This document shows, piece after piece, positions 1 through 8,429 of a stretch of 64,000 bases of DNA. The DNA is from Ktedonobacter robiniae (GTDB taxonomy: Bacteria; Chloroflexota; Ktedonobacteria; Ktedonobacterales; Ktedonobacteraceae). The notes beneath the pieces are model-generated. The model saw only the letters and a program-made list of their open reading frames with translations. It searched no databases and was not told the DNA's origin. The translations under genes were made by a program, and so were the position numbers. Each line of letters starts with the position of its first letter. The first letter of the stretch is position 1. Location of the stretch: assembly GCF_016587375.1 (NCBI RefSeq), contig NZ_BNJG01000001.1, positions 682,001 through 746,000 of the forward strand, given 5' to 3'.

Positions 1-1
1 C

Positions 2-127
2 GTGCTCAATCGGCGCTTAAGCTGGAGCGAGTACCGTACGGCCCTCGATGTGCTCGATGAGTTCGATTTCACCAATGGCTATGTCCAGGAAGACCTGGTC
101 GAGATCGATACCACCGCTGAGGTGTAA
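2..127 (+). CDS. C-terminal fragment of an unidentified protein
   Basis: An open frame enters from the left edge and stops with TAA at 125-127, giving 41 residues that begin VLNRRLSWSEYRTALDVL and end in an acidic tail. The pattern 'xxYRTALDVLDEFxFTNGYVQE' resembles the C-terminal end of PflX-like radical SAM proteins (COG1313), but none of the cysteine motif lies in the window, so that identity is only a guess. The frame is followed immediately by a long palindrome at 131-199 that would serve as its terminator. Confidence 0.5.
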   Translation: MLNRRLSWSEYRTALDVLDEFDFTNGYVQEDLVEIDTTAEV

Positions 128-130
128 TAA

Positions 131-199
131 ATTGGTGTCGTGGTGTGGAGGTGCCAGGCGGTCTGCAGTCGCCTGGCACCTCCACACCACGACACCAAT
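131..199. terminator. Long perfect inverted repeat, probable terminator
   Basis: Two perfectly complementary 30-base arms (131-160 and 170-199) enclose a 9-base loop. It lies 3 bases after the stop of the upstream gene. There is no T-run after the second arm, so it is not a textbook intrinsic terminator; it belongs to a set of long palindromes that recurs through this window. Confidence 0.6.
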
Positions 200-232
200 C
201 GGGATATCTTAACAAGCTTGGACAAAGCGCGT

Positions 233-270
233 TATAATCTGATTAGCAACTACCTTGTTAAACTTTAACA
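233..270 (+). promoter_or_regulatory. Putative -10 box and palindromic operator upstream of the polyprenyl synthase
   Basis: A perfect TATAAT stands at 233-238 with only a poor -35 match 17 bases upstream (TAACAA, 210-215). Eighteen bases downstream lies a perfect 15-base palindrome, TGTTAAACTTTAACA (256-270), at the place expected just after the transcription start. A repressor bound there would block the menaquinone side-chain operon. The operator role is inference from position and symmetry. Confidence 0.35.
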
Positions 271-394
271 TGGCTCTTTTTTTATGATCGTTCGTACCTA
301 TAAAGTCGCTTGTTTCGCCTTGTCAGAGCGCTGACAGTCAGGGGATGCCTTAGTACTGTGCCTACAGACATCCAAAGGCTACTACCTCCTTATG

Positions 395-444
395 CGAAAA
401 CCAACGCCGCTCACGCGGCTAGCGCTCACGCGCTCAGGTTTTCG
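395..444 (+). repeat. Dispersed inverted-repeat element, copy A
   Basis: A 50-base element with termini CGAAAACC and GGTTTTCG and an internal 'CAACG...TAGCGCT...GCGCTCAGG' pattern. Related longer copies lie at 6566-6634 (opposite orientation), 31550-31616 and 41173-41255. This copy lies in the leader of the polyprenyl synthase operon, directly before a strong Shine-Dalgarno (444-448). Confidence 0.65.
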
Positions 445-456
445 GGAGGCACTACC

Positions 457-483
457 ATGAGGAAATGGAGAATCCTACCATGA
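457..483 (+). CDS. Eight-residue upstream ORF coupled to the polyprenyl synthase start
   Basis: ATG at 457 opens a frame encoding MRKWRILP that stops with TGA at 481-483. The best ribosome-binding site in the region, GGAGG (445-449), lies 7 bases before this ATG, not before the synthase start. The stop overlaps the synthase ATG (480-482) as ATGA, the usual arrangement for translational coupling. No attenuator hairpin is visible between them. That it is translated is inference from the SD spacing and overlap. Confidence 0.4.
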   Translation: MRKWRILP

Positions 484-1469
484 ACACAACGGCCACTTTG
501 AGCCGACTCTTTGCCGGTATCCAGGCTGATCTCGACACGGTCGATAAGACGTTTCAAGAGCGAGCAACCTCAGGGCTGACGATCCTCAACTCGGCCTCGA
601 TGCATGCCCTGGGCGCGCCAGGCAAGCGACTGCGTACCGCGCTCACCCTGCTGGCTGGCAAACTCAATACCTATCGCTTTGAGAAACTGCTACTCTTGAG
701 TGTGGCCTTCGAAATGACACATCTAGCTACGCTCATTCACGATGACATCGTTGATGAGTCAAGCACCCGGCGCGGCAACCCCACCGTCAATGCCCTTTTT
801 GGCGATAAGATCGCGATCCTGCTTGGCGACTACTACTTCGCCAAAACGGCGGGCCTGATCGCCGACATCGAGGACCCCCGTATCGATCACCTCTTCTCCG
901 ACACTGTCGCCACTGTCTGTGAGGGCACCATCCTGGAGATGATGACGGCAGGCAATATCGATCTGAGTAAAGAGACCTACTATGAGAAAACCAAGAGCAA
1001 GACCGCCTGCCTGATGGCCGCCTGTAGCAAGGGTGGCGCGATCATCAGTGGCGCGACCCCAGAAGAGATCGAGCTACTGCACGCCTATGGCATGCACCTG
1101 GGTACCGCCTTCCAGATCATTGATGATATCCTTGACTATACCCAGGATCAATCAACGATTGGCAAGCCCGTAGGCAATGACCTGCGCCAGGGCATGGTCA
1201 CGCTCCCCCTCATCTATGCCTTGCAGGATGCGCCCCAGAACGGGCATTACCAGCAAGTGAAGACCCTGCTCGGGGAGAAGACCCATAAAGACGAGGAGAT
1301 CAGCGAGATCGTGGAGTGGGTCACCCAGGGCAACGGCGTGAAGCTGTCGCTGCTGGATGCTCATGCCCAGGCCAACAAGGCGCGCGAGGCTCTCTATCAC
1401 TTCCCGGCCTCGCCCGACCGCGATGTGCTTGATGAGCTGATCGATTTTGTCCTGATGCGGAAGAAATAA
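480..1469 (+). CDS. Polyprenyl diphosphate synthase (trans-isoprenyl, menaquinone side chain)
   Basis: Condenses farnesyl or geranylgeranyl diphosphate with isopentenyl diphosphate to make a long all-trans polyprenyl diphosphate, here probably the menaquinone tail. The 329-residue protein has both aspartate-rich motifs of the family: DDIVD at residues 88-92 followed by RRGNPT, and DDILD at 215-219, plus the KT(K)SKTA segment between them. An in-frame ATG at 465 would add five residues but has no SD; ATG 480 fits the family N-terminus (MNTTATLSRLFAGIQADL) and overlaps the upstream mini-ORF stop. The methyltransferase gene follows 34 bases later, so the two probably form one menaquinone operon. 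Chain length cannot be read from sequence alone. Confidence 0.92.
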   Translation: MNTTATLSRLFAGIQADLDTVDKTFQERATSGLTILNSASMHALGAPGKRLRTALTLLAGKLNTYRFEKLLLLSVAFEMTHLATLIHDDIVDESSTRRGNPTVNALFGDKIAILLGDYYFAKTAGLIADIEDPRIDHLFSDTVATVCEGTILEMMTAGNIDLSKETYYEKTKSKTACLMAACSKGGAIISGATPEEIELLHAYGMHLGTAFQIIDDILDYTQDQSTIGKPVGNDLRQGMVTLPLIYALQDAPQNGHYQQVKTLLGEKTHKDEEISEIVEWVTQGNGVKLSLLDAHAQANKAREALYHFPASPDRDVLDELIDFVLMRKK

Positions 1470-1503
1470 CTATTCATAAACTCTACAAGGAAGCCTCTTA
1501 GCT

Positions 1504-2250
1504 ATGTCTGCAAAATTGTCTCTCGAAGAAAAATTTAAGGAAACTGGCGGCAAGAAGCCCTATGTGCGGCGTCTCTTTGGGCGTATCGCGGGCATCTATG
1601 ATATCATGAACCGTCTGATGAGCCTGGGGCTCGATCCCTACTGGCGCAAGCGGGCCGCACGCTACCTGGCCCTGGCAACTGGCGAGACCGGCCTTGATCT
1701 GGGCGCGGGCACCGCTGACCTCTCGATCTCGGTCATTCGCAACTCGGGACCCGGCACCCATATGATTGGGATGGATATCACGCCTGAGATGCTAGAGGTT
1801 GGCGAGAAGAAACTCAGGCGTATGGGCCTGCAAGACCGCATCGAGCTACGCGTCGGCGACGCCGAGAATATCGATCTCCCCGACAACAGCGTCGATGGCT
1901 GCTGCTCCGCCTTTACGGTGCGCAACCTGACCAATATCGGCAGGGGCTTCAGCGAGATGCTGCGTGTTGTGCGCCCCGGCGGGCGCGTCGTCTGCCTGGA
2001 GATCAGCCATCCACCCGGCAAGATCTTCGGTACGCTCTTCTATCTCTACTTCTACAAGCTTGCCCCCCTCTTTGGCACCATCCTGGGCAAAGCCTTCGAG
2101 GAGTATAACTATTTGCCCAACTCACTGACGACCTTCCCCAAGGCTCCCCGCGTCAAGGAGATCATGGAGGAGGCCGGATGGAGCGATGTGCGCTACTACT
2201 ACCTCAACGGTGGTCTCGTCGCCATCCACGTCGGCACCAAACCCGAATAG
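1504..2250 (+). CDS. ubiE: Demethylmenaquinone methyltransferase (MenG/UbiE)
   Basis: Transfers a methyl group from S-adenosylmethionine to demethylmenaquinone, the last step of menaquinone synthesis. The 248-residue protein has the UbiE signature YDIMNRLMSLGLDPYWRK near residues 32-49, the SAM-binding motif LDLGAGTAD at 64-72, and a second family signature, RVVRPGGRVVCLEISHPPG, in the C-terminal half. AAGGAAG at about 1489-1495 is the ribosome-binding site. Its place directly behind a polyprenyl synthase couples tail synthesis and ring methylation. Full length for the family. Confidence 0.95.
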   Translation: MSAKLSLEEKFKETGGKKPYVRRLFGRIAGIYDIMNRLMSLGLDPYWRKRAARYLALATGETGLDLGAGTADLSISVIRNSGPGTHMIGMDITPEMLEVGEKKLRRMGLQDRIELRVGDAENIDLPDNSVDGCCSAFTVRNLTNIGRGFSEMLRVVRPGGRVVCLEISHPPGKIFGTLFYLYFYKLAPLFGTILGKAFEEYNYLPNSLTTFPKAPRVKEIMEEAGWSDVRYYYLNGGLVAIHVGTKPE

Positions 2251-2266
2251 GCAACATACACTGCGT

Positions 2267-2307
2267 GAGGCCCGACGCTACTAAAGTACGCGTCGGGCCT
2301 CTTTCTC
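2267..2307. terminator. Hairpin terminator between convergent genes
   Basis: Stem GAGGCCCGACGC (2267-2278) pairs with GCGTCGGGCCTC (2290-2301) and is followed on the plus strand by TTTCTC. It sits between the menaquinone genes and the convergent pseudokinase gene whose stop is at 2306-2308. The loop-side sequence CTACTAAAGTACGCGTC is repeated exactly in the terminator at 61966-62023. Confidence 0.75.
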
Positions 2308-4006
2308 ATAGAAATCCCTGGCTGGCCCAGACCAGGACAATCACACAGAGCATAATCGCGCCCAGCCAGAGCAGGGATTGCAGCAGGTCATTGCCCTCGC
2401 TCATGGGCGGGAGATCCTCTGGCTGTGGAAGCTGTGACTTATCTTCATCCTCCAGGTCACCAAGCATACTGGGGAGCATCTGGGCCACGCTATCCGTCGG
2501 GCGACGTTCGCCCGGGAGGGCGCTATTAAAAGATACCGGGGCCACGCTGGTAAACGAGGCGCCCGAGGCCGAGACAATCGCTCCCATGCTCGATGTCGTT
2601 CCCCCCATGCGCCAGGACAGCAGGTCCTGCTTCAGTTCAGCGGGACTTTGATAACGCTGAACAGCCAGGGGGCGCAGGCCACGCGTAAGTATGGCATCTA
2701 ACCGCGGCGAGACCTGAGGTGCGACCCGCCTGGCGGATGTAATAGTATTGCTCGCCGGATCACGCTCAGGCGCCCTCCCCGTCACAGCATGGTAGGCTGT
2801 CGCCAGCAGCGAGTAGAGATCCGAGCGCACATCGAGTTTACCACTTCCCATTTCGGGCGCGGCATAGGGCGAGAGGCGCGCCTGCTCCCGGTCAACTTCA
2901 TACTGCCCCCCAGAACCAGACTGCACAACCGAGAAACCCGTCAGCGCGTATTGCGCACCATAGCGGCTGATCACAATATTTTCGGGACAGATCAAGCCAT
3001 GCATAAGTGGGGGCTTTTGCGTTGAGAGCGCCTCCAGGACTTCCACGATATGCACACAGAGGCATACGACCTCCTGTTCAGAGAGAGGCCCTGCCACGCG
3101 TTGTAGGCGTGCTATGAGCGTCTCGCCCTCCAGTGGCTCAAAAACAAAGAAGTTGCGCCCATGCTCCATAAAGGCATCCCAGAGCGCGGGAACACGCGGA
3201 AGGCGACCAGCCTCCATCAGGGCCACGGTCGCGTTCCGTAGCAGGGCCTGAGTGCGCTCGCGTCCCTCCGCCAGTTCAACCTCTTTGATGAGCACCAGAG
3301 CGCCCGCGCGCTGAGCATCCTGGGCACGCCAGGTCGTTTCATAGGTACCTGACTTCCACTCATGACGCGTTTGCGGCTCGCTCAAGCGATAGCGCCCATT
3401 GCGCAGAAGGGACCCTGAGACCAGCACGGGCGCGCCCGCTGGCTGACTGGTATCAGCCAGCGGGCGCGCCCCCATCCCTGAGCGAGCAGACTCGCCACCG
3501 GCCTGCTCGATACTTCGTAGCGAGGCGATATTATTGGCCAGACGGTTCACACGTGCGGGCAGCGACGATGGCGAGAACTCGCTGCGACCAGGCTGGGCCG
3601 GTAAGGACTGAGAGCGCAAAGGTGGGGTCATCTGCGGGTAACCCGGCAGAGCCTGCGCAGAGCGAGGCATCGCCTCCTGGGAGCGCTGCCCCCCCGGCAC
3701 CCCTGGACGCGGTAACGACCCTGGAACCGCCTGGGATGCTCCTGGTGGAGGCGTAGCAACGTAGCGCGCCTGCCGTACACGCTGCTCATTGCGTTCTCGC
3801 AGGGGGCTGCGCGCTTGAAACGTCGAGGCGGTAGCAGTCGCCTTGCGCGCTTCGCCATCCTCATCTTCAGGAGGTGAGCCTTGCGTCTGCGTAGCCGCCG
3901 CGTCCTGGGCAGCGGTCCCCGTACCCGCCATCGGGACAAACATTTCACACCGCTCACAGGGCTTCTGTGTCACATCCCCCTCATAACCACACCGCGGACA
4001 CACCAT
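2306..4006 (-). CDS. Zinc-ribbon protein with degenerate Ser/Thr kinase fold and C-terminal membrane helix
   Basis: 566 residues. The N-terminus is a zinc ribbon with cysteines at 3, 6, 17 and 20 (CPRC...CERC), followed by a Pro/Gln/Arg-rich disordered linker to about residue 195, a kinase-like domain (about 200-475) and a hydrophobic helix at the extreme C-terminus (LLWLGAIMLCVIVLVWASQG). Kinase landmarks are partly kept: LIKEVE with the ATP-lysine, YAAPEM, DVRSDLYSL. The catalytic loop, normally HRDxKPEN, is HGLICPEN at 336-343, and DFG is GFS at 357-359, so both catalytic aspartates are missing. By sequence it is a pseudokinase anchored to the membrane from the cytoplasmic side. Its ligand and partner are unknown. 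A paralogue with an extracellular domain lies at 44958-47600. Confidence 0.8.
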   Translation of the reverse strand: MVCPRCGYEGDVTQKPCERCEMFVPMAGTGTAAQDAAATQTQGSPPEDEDGEARKATATASTFQARSPLRERNEQRVRQARYVATPPPGASQAVPGSLPRPGVPGGQRSQEAMPRSAQALPGYPQMTPPLRSQSLPAQPGRSEFSPSSLPARVNRLANNIASLRSIEQAGGESARSGMGARPLADTSQPAGAPVLVSGSLLRNGRYRLSEPQTRHEWKSGTYETTWRAQDAQRAGALVLIKEVELAEGRERTQALLRNATVALMEAGRLPRVPALWDAFMEHGRNFFVFEPLEGETLIARLQRVAGPLSEQEVVCLCVHIVEVLEALSTQKPPLMHGLICPENIVISRYGAQYALTGFSVVQSGSGGQYEVDREQARLSPYAAPEMGSGKLDVRSDLYSLLATAYHAVTGRAPERDPASNTITSARRVAPQVSPRLDAILTRGLRPLAVQRYQSPAELKQDLLSWRMGGTTSSMGAIVSASGASFTSVAPVSFNSALPGERRPTDSVAQMLPSMLGDLEDEDKSQLPQPEDLPPMSEGNDLLQSLLWLGAIMLCVIVLVWASQGFL

Positions 4007-4150
4007 CTCTTCTTACCACCTCTCAACTCACTAACAGATCAAATGCCCCTTCGATAAATTGATATACGCAACGAGCTATCCTCACATAGGCACCACGCCG
4101 CGCCCCCAGAATGGGGGGTTGATGACTCCTTCAGAAAATGCACCACCCTC

Positions 4151-4320
4151 GGTAGGGACCAGCTTTAGCGCGTCCGAAGGCCATTCATGGCAGTTCGGCG
4201 CTAGCCAAAACTTTTAGTGGGCAACAAATGACCCACCACCCGAGATGGTGCTGGGAAACGTTTGGGGCTGCGCCCACAGGCGATCAATCGCCTTCGGACA
4301 CGGTAAACCGGGTCCCTACC
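4151..4320. mobile_element. MITE-like inverted-repeat element, copy 1 (170 bp)
   Basis: The element starts GGTAGGGACCAGCTTTAGCG and ends in the near complement, CCGGGTCCCTACC; the imperfect terminal repeats are about 27 bases. Internal small palindromes (GCCATTCATGGC; AGGCGATCAATCGCCTT) would form extra stems. A second copy of exactly the same length lies at 20946-21115. It has no ORF worth calling. No target-site duplication is evident. It occupies the otherwise gene-free stretch 4007-4757. Confidence 0.75.
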
Positions 4321-4588
4321 AAGGTCTGCGCGTTTCAAATGTGCCGGCAAAGTCATAAATCGTGCGCCTATGATGGACGTACAGGCCAAATAATTCCAAG
4401 AAAATAATATATATACTGACTCTTCAAGTATAAGCTTACGCTCAGAAGGTGTCAATATACGTATCTACTTGTACTATTTTATCTCTTAGGCTACAAAATT
4501 TTCTATTTTCTTGTGCATCAAACACATAGTTATGCTGCGCTAATCTTTGCCTTTGCAGCCAATAAATGAGAAACAATTCTTTGTGCTC

Positions 4589-4629
4589 AAAAACGTGAGG
4601 GAGCTTTTTGAAAGCACCCTCACGTTTTT
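4589..4629 (-). terminator. Intrinsic terminator of the secreted-protein gene at 4758
   Basis: AAAAACGTGAGGG (4589-4601) pairs perfectly with CCCTCACGTTTTT (4617-4629) around a 15-base loop. On the minus strand the stem is bracketed by a run of T from the arm itself. It lies about 130 bases after the stop of the minus-strand gene. The remaining gene-free DNA from 4321 to 4588 is AT-rich and shows nothing else I can name. Confidence 0.6.
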
Positions 4630-4757
4630 GCAACTCTCGACTTCGGTATCGAATGCCAGTGGAGAGGTAGACGCCCTCACCAGTGCCTCCAATGAGGAAC
4701 CAACTATCTCTCCATCTTGAGAGCGTTTTTGGGAGGAACGCTCGAAACCTTCGCTGA

Positions 4758-5324
4758 TTAGCGGCACTTCCCGGCTGGCATGACCATCTGAGACACCAGA
4801 GTGTTTGGACTTGTGACCAATACGCCTCCCGGCGCTGGATAGGTATGGTCACCTGGAAGACTTCCTTGCCATGTGAACGTGTAGTTTGAGAGGTACTGAC
4901 CAGGCAGAATAGTTAACTTTTCCGCCGTTTGGGAACGCCCATTGTTGGTGGTATAGGAGAACACAATCGTTCCCCCATTTGGGCCTGAGACGACATGGAA
5001 GACGGCATTGTAGGTGACTTGAATGTAAGAGCCGCATCTCCATAGCGAGGTGGTGCTTGGGGTAACAGACATATCAATGCTTGTTACCCTGAAGGTTGAG
5101 GCGTTCGTCGTGATTACATTGGTTGAACCGCTCATCCTGACTACATTGGTTGAACCGTTCGTCGTGACTTCATTAGTTGAAGATGCTGAGTGTGAGTGAG
5201 ATGGGGAAGTTGTTGCTGCATTAGCTATACGGCTACCTATGACACTCCCAAAGGATACTATTCCTACTACGAGCAAACAGACTATGATGGCGAATGTTTT
5301 TCTTCTCCTGTTGTCGCTCCACAT
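4758..5324 (-). CDS. Secreted protein of unknown function with Thr/Ser/Asn-rich repeats
   Basis: 188 residues. A basic N-terminus (MWSDNRRRK) precedes a hydrophobic stretch (FAIIVCLLVVGIVSFGSVI) and a likely signal-peptidase site after ANAA near residue 37. Next comes a low-complexity segment of STN(V/E)VTTNGS-type repeats (about 48-77), then a beta-rich domain with only two cysteines, in WRCGS and at the C-terminus (GKCR), which could form one disulphide. A textbook SD, AAAGGAGG, stands 8 bases before ATG. No family recognised; the second half could be an Ig-like or jelly-roll extracellular domain, but this is a guess. The gene sits alone. Confidence 0.75.
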   Translation of the reverse strand: MWSDNRRRKTFAIIVCLLVVGIVSFGSVIGSRIANAATTSPSHSHSASSTNEVTTNGSTNVVRMSGSTNVITTNASTFRVTSIDMSVTPSTTSLWRCGSYIQVTYNAVFHVVSGPNGGTIVFSYTTNNGRSQTAEKLTILPGQYLSNYTFTWQGSLPGDHTYPAPGGVLVTSPNTLVSQMVMPAGKCR

Positions 5325-5530
5325 TGAGGTACCTCCTTTACAGAACCTCCGTAGACGAGAGTTGGCTGTGTTTGGCCTTCTCGTTTGATATCGTTACCCA
5401 ACATGAGCTGCGACATCAAAAACCTACTACTCTAGTAATGCTTGCAATTGTTGTTTCGTTCCGGTCCAACACATCATCTTCCGAAGTGTTGCTAAAATAG
5501 TGTCTGTAAAGATGCCCTTTAGTTTCTCCT

Positions 5531-6367
5531 TCATGCTTCCCCCTCTCGCTCTTCGGCGAGACGCTGGGTGACCTTCTGTGCCATTTCGCTAAAGACGCAT
5601 GCCGCCGCCGATTCGGGCATACTTACGACCACCTGATAGCCCTGGTCGCTCATTGAGACCACGCCGGGGTCCAGGGGGATATCGCCGAGAACCGGCACGG
5701 AATCAAGGGCATTGCGCTGTTCAGTGCTACGAGGAAAGGCCTCAAATAGTTCTCCACAGTGGGGACATAGGACGCTCCCCATGTTATGCACCACGCCCAG
5801 CACCGGCACATGCGCGCGCTGGAACATCGCCAGCGCCTTGGCGGTATCGATGCGTGCTATATCCTGGGGCGTCGTGACCAGGACCGCTCCATCCACAACT
5901 AGCTCACGGCAGAAGGTATCCTGCGGCTCGCTCGTGCCGGGTGGCAGGTCAATCACTAAATAATCCAGCTCGCCCCAGTCCACGGAGAAGAGCAACTGGC
6001 GCATCAGCAGTCCCAGCGCATCGGGCATCGGAGCCACCGCCTGCTCCTCACCTATAAAGAAACCTACTGAGATAATTTTAACACCATAGCGCGTGAGTGG
6101 CTGAATCTTACGTTGCTGAGTCTTGAGGTCCGCCAGGGGCAAAGCCGCGCTCCAGCCCTTGCTCTCCGACCGCTTACGCACTCCTAACATCAAGGGAATG
6201 CTGGGACCATAGGCATCGCCATCCAGCAAGCCCACAGACGCTCCTTGTTTCGCTAACGCAACCGCCAGGTTGACACTGACCGTCGATTTACCTACGCCCC
6301 CCTTACCACTTCCCACAACCAGTAACGCACCAATATTCTCCAAACGCTTGCGTGCTTCTCTAGGCAT
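5531..6367 (-). CDS. mrp: Mrp/ApbC-type P-loop ATPase, probable Fe-S cluster carrier
   Basis: Members of the Mrp/NBP35 family bind an Fe-S cluster at a dimer interface and transfer it to apo-proteins using ATP. The 278-residue protein has the deviant Walker A, GSGKGGVGKSTVSVNLA (about residues 19-35), the DGDAYGPSIP segment typical of Mrp, Walker B-like VIDLPPG, and the CPHC cluster-binding pair in the C-terminal half. It lacks the N-terminal MIP18/DUF59 domain found in longer Mrp proteins. AAGGAG lies 10 bases before ATG. It is monocistronic; many Fe-S proteins in the 14-19 kb operon are possible clients, which is inference only. Confidence 0.9.
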   Translation of the reverse strand: MPREARKRLENIGALLVVGSGKGGVGKSTVSVNLAVALAKQGASVGLLDGDAYGPSIPLMLGVRKRSESKGWSAALPLADLKTQQRKIQPLTRYGVKIISVGFFIGEEQAVAPMPDALGLLMRQLLFSVDWGELDYLVIDLPPGTSEPQDTFCRELVVDGAVLVTTPQDIARIDTAKALAMFQRAHVPVLGVVHNMGSVLCPHCGELFEAFPRSTEQRNALDSVPVLGDIPLDPGVVSMSDQGYQVVVSMPESAAACVFSEMAQKVTQRLAEEREGEA

Positions 6368-6477
6368 CTGAATTACACTCCTTGTCTCTTTCTCAACCTT
6401 ATCCCGTTAGTATAGAAGTAGTATAGTATGTATACATTAATACTTCCAGTCCTGAGCCTCTTTCATATACATGTTAA

Positions 6478-6520
6478 GCATCACCCCTTCCCATCAACTT
6501 TTTGATGGAAGGGGTGATGC
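6478..6520. terminator. Strong hairpin
   Basis: GCATCACCCCTTCC..CATCAA pairs with TTGATGG-AAGGGGTGATGC with one bulged base and a short T-rich loop. It lies between the upstream end of mrp and the downstream end of the secreted-protein gene at 6662, both on the minus strand, so it probably ends the transcript of the latter. Repeat copy B follows at 6566-6634. Confidence 0.55.
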
Positions 6521-6565
6521 ATGCGTGGATAGAGACAAGATGACCTGAGCTAGCTTACTACTTCT

Positions 6566-6634
6566 CCGAAAACCTGAGCGCGCGTGTCCCCGAATGGGGG
6601 AAGCGCTAGGCACGCCAGTGACGTTGGGTTTCGG
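6566..6634 (-). repeat. Dispersed inverted-repeat element, copy B
   Basis: Read on the minus strand it begins CGAAACCCAACGTCACT and ends GCGCTCAGGTTTTCGG, matching copy C (31550-31616) almost base for base, including the inner segment TAGCGCTTCCCCCATTCGGG. It lies between the downstream end of the secreted-protein gene at 6662 and the hairpin at 6478. Confidence 0.7.
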
Positions 6635-6661
6635 AATAAGATCTTAGTGTAGTGAAGTGGG

Positions 6662-7162
6662 TTACGCTCCACATGCCCCTACAGCCGCTTGCGGGCCACA
6701 AAGCTGGTTGCCCATACCTACGCCAGCAGAAAAGCGTACCTGGTTTCCAGGCAGCAGGGTCAATGTCGCTTCTGAACCAACGGGACACACATTTCCAGAT
6801 GTAATTGTCCCATAAGCGACATTACCGTCTACCCTGGAAAACTGTATATTTTCTGTATAGCCGTCGATAATACCTCCCTGTGACGAATCACACGGCTGCT
6901 TTACCCCAGGACCACACCAGGTATAGGTGCGCGCACCAAAATGTGCCTGACCATCTGCGTTAACGACCACGTCTGCCCCATGAGCATACCAGAAACCAAC
7001 AAACCTGCTGAAATCAGGCACCTTCCTCGACATATATGTATCAGTTGCTATTGAAGTAAAACGTGTAGCAGCCCTGGCAGCATCAGTGGTATATCCCATG
7101 AGCAGCAGCGCAAACAGCCCACTTAATACGGTCAGAACAACAGCTTTTGCAAAAAGTCTCAC
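6662..7162 (-). CDS. Secreted protein of unknown function
   Basis: 166 residues, GTG start with GGGGAG five bases upstream. An N-terminal signal sequence (MRLFAKAVVLTVLSGLFALL, then an ARAA cleavage region near residue 32) precedes a small extracellular domain with cysteines in TWCGPG, QPCDS, GNVCP, QLCGP and GACGA. The pattern 'FVGFWYAHG..VVNADG.A.FGARTY.WC' recalls short exported proteins of actinobacteria of unknown function; I cannot confirm the family. The gene is alone, with 250 bases of AT-rich DNA before the next gene in which I see nothing definite. Confidence 0.7.
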   Translation of the reverse strand: MRLFAKAVVLTVLSGLFALLLMGYTTDAARAATRFTSIATDTYMSRKVPDFSRFVGFWYAHGADVVVNADGQAHFGARTYTWCGPGVKQPCDSSQGGIIDGYTENIQFSRVDGNVAYGTITSGNVCPVGSEATLTLLPGNQVRFSAGVGMGNQLCGPQAAVGACGA

Positions 7163-7413
7163 AGAGCTCCCCTTTTCGCTTTAGCACATCAAAACACTTT
7201 AATGTGTTAAAAAACCATAAAAGTACTACCAATCTTAATATGAGCAGGCACTACAAAAACACTTCATCTCTGGACACCTGTATTTATATCACTCTGAACA
7301 AACACCAGCACACTCACAACATCGGACTCTTATAAACGGCTGGTTGCCTGAGATATGTTACAATGGCGGGCGAGACATATGTACAGGCTATCTCAATTTA
7401 GGAGCTCTTTTCT

Positions 7414-8223
7414 ATGTATCGTTTGCTGGCACTCGACCTCGATGGCACGCTGCTCGATCCTAAGCGCGTAATCACGCCGCGCACACATGAGGCGCTCAGA
7501 CGGGCCGTTGAGGTGGGCGTAACCCTGGTGATCGCGACCGGGCAGACCTTTCCCGCGCTCCTCTCGCTCTGTCCCGGCGTTCCCCTCAACGGACCACAGA
7601 TCGTCTATAATGGCGCAATCATCGCCGACGTAGCCGATGGCTCGCCCCTCTATGAACAACTCGTTCCAGATGAATATATTCTGCCCACATTGGGCGCCCT
7701 GCAGGAACAGGATGTCTTTCGCGTCTACCATACCCACGAGCGCGTCTTCGCCGACACGGGAACGCCCGGCGCCAGGAACTGGTATCTTCCGCCCGCACCC
7801 ACAGCCGTAGAGGTCCCGGACGTGGCGGAGCTCTATCCCCAGCCCTGCATCAAGCTGGTGGGCGTCTGTGATCCAGCCGAGCTGGCACGCAAACGCGTAT
7901 ATTTTGAGGAGCTCTTCGCCTCGCAGCTCTACGTCACCCAGGCCGCCTCGGACCTGATTGAGTTTCTGCATCCCGCAGTCTCCAAGGGGCACGCTCTCCT
8001 GAAGATCGCCAGTATGCTTGGCATCTCATCAAACGAGATCGCCGCCATTGGAGATAACCACAACGACATCGACATGCTGCGTTTCGCGGGCCTGGGCATC
8101 GCCATGGGCAACGCCTCCGAGGAAGTAAAGGCCGCCGCCCACCATGTCACGCGCAGCAACGCCGAAGACGGTGTCGCCCTCGCCATTGAGGAGCAAATCC
8201 TGCCCTTCATTACCCCGGCATAG
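7414..8223 (+). CDS. HAD-superfamily (Cof-type) phosphatase
   Basis: 269 residues with all HAD motifs in order: DLDGTLLDP at the N-terminus (nucleophile and acid/base aspartates), the T of ATGQT as motif II, K in SKGHALLK as motif III, and GDNHNDIDML as motif IV. The cap domain between motifs II and III is the large C2 type, as in Cof/YidA sugar-phosphate phosphatases. GGAGCTC at 7401-7407 serves as SD for ATG 7414. The substrate is not predictable; sugar phosphates, nucleotides or flavin precursors are possible. It stands alone. Confidence 0.9.
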   Translation: MYRLLALDLDGTLLDPKRVITPRTHEALRRAVEVGVTLVIATGQTFPALLSLCPGVPLNGPQIVYNGAIIADVADGSPLYEQLVPDEYILPTLGALQEQDVFRVYHTHERVFADTGTPGARNWYLPPAPTAVEVPDVAELYPQPCIKLVGVCDPAELARKRVYFEELFASQLYVTQAASDLIEFLHPAVSKGHALLKIASMLGISSNEIAAIGDNHNDIDMLRFAGLGIAMGNASEEVKAAAHHVTRSNAEDGVALAIEEQILPFITPA

Positions 8224-8429
8224 TCCCGGTTCGCAAGCCCACCTTTTCAGGGATTATATACACATATATGATGTGAGCGTATGATGGACATTGTTCGCCA
8301 TACGCCCCCATCTCTATCCTCTCAGCGCCGCAGGCGCGAAGAGCGTGGACGCGCTGCCACAATATGCGGTACTATATAAGCCAATAGGGAAGATATGTTG
8401 TAGTGACTCACAAAGGGAGAGCTTCAAAG

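Noticed and set aside
4442..4852. Minus-strand frame of 136 codons overlapping the secreted-protein gene
   Set aside because: Overlaps the end of a gene with a strong SD and signal peptide, passes through its terminator, and has no SD or recognisable domain.
7147..7335. Plus-strand frame of 62 codons before the HAD gene
   Set aside because: Overlaps the start of the minus-strand secreted protein, lies in AT-rich spacer and has no SD.
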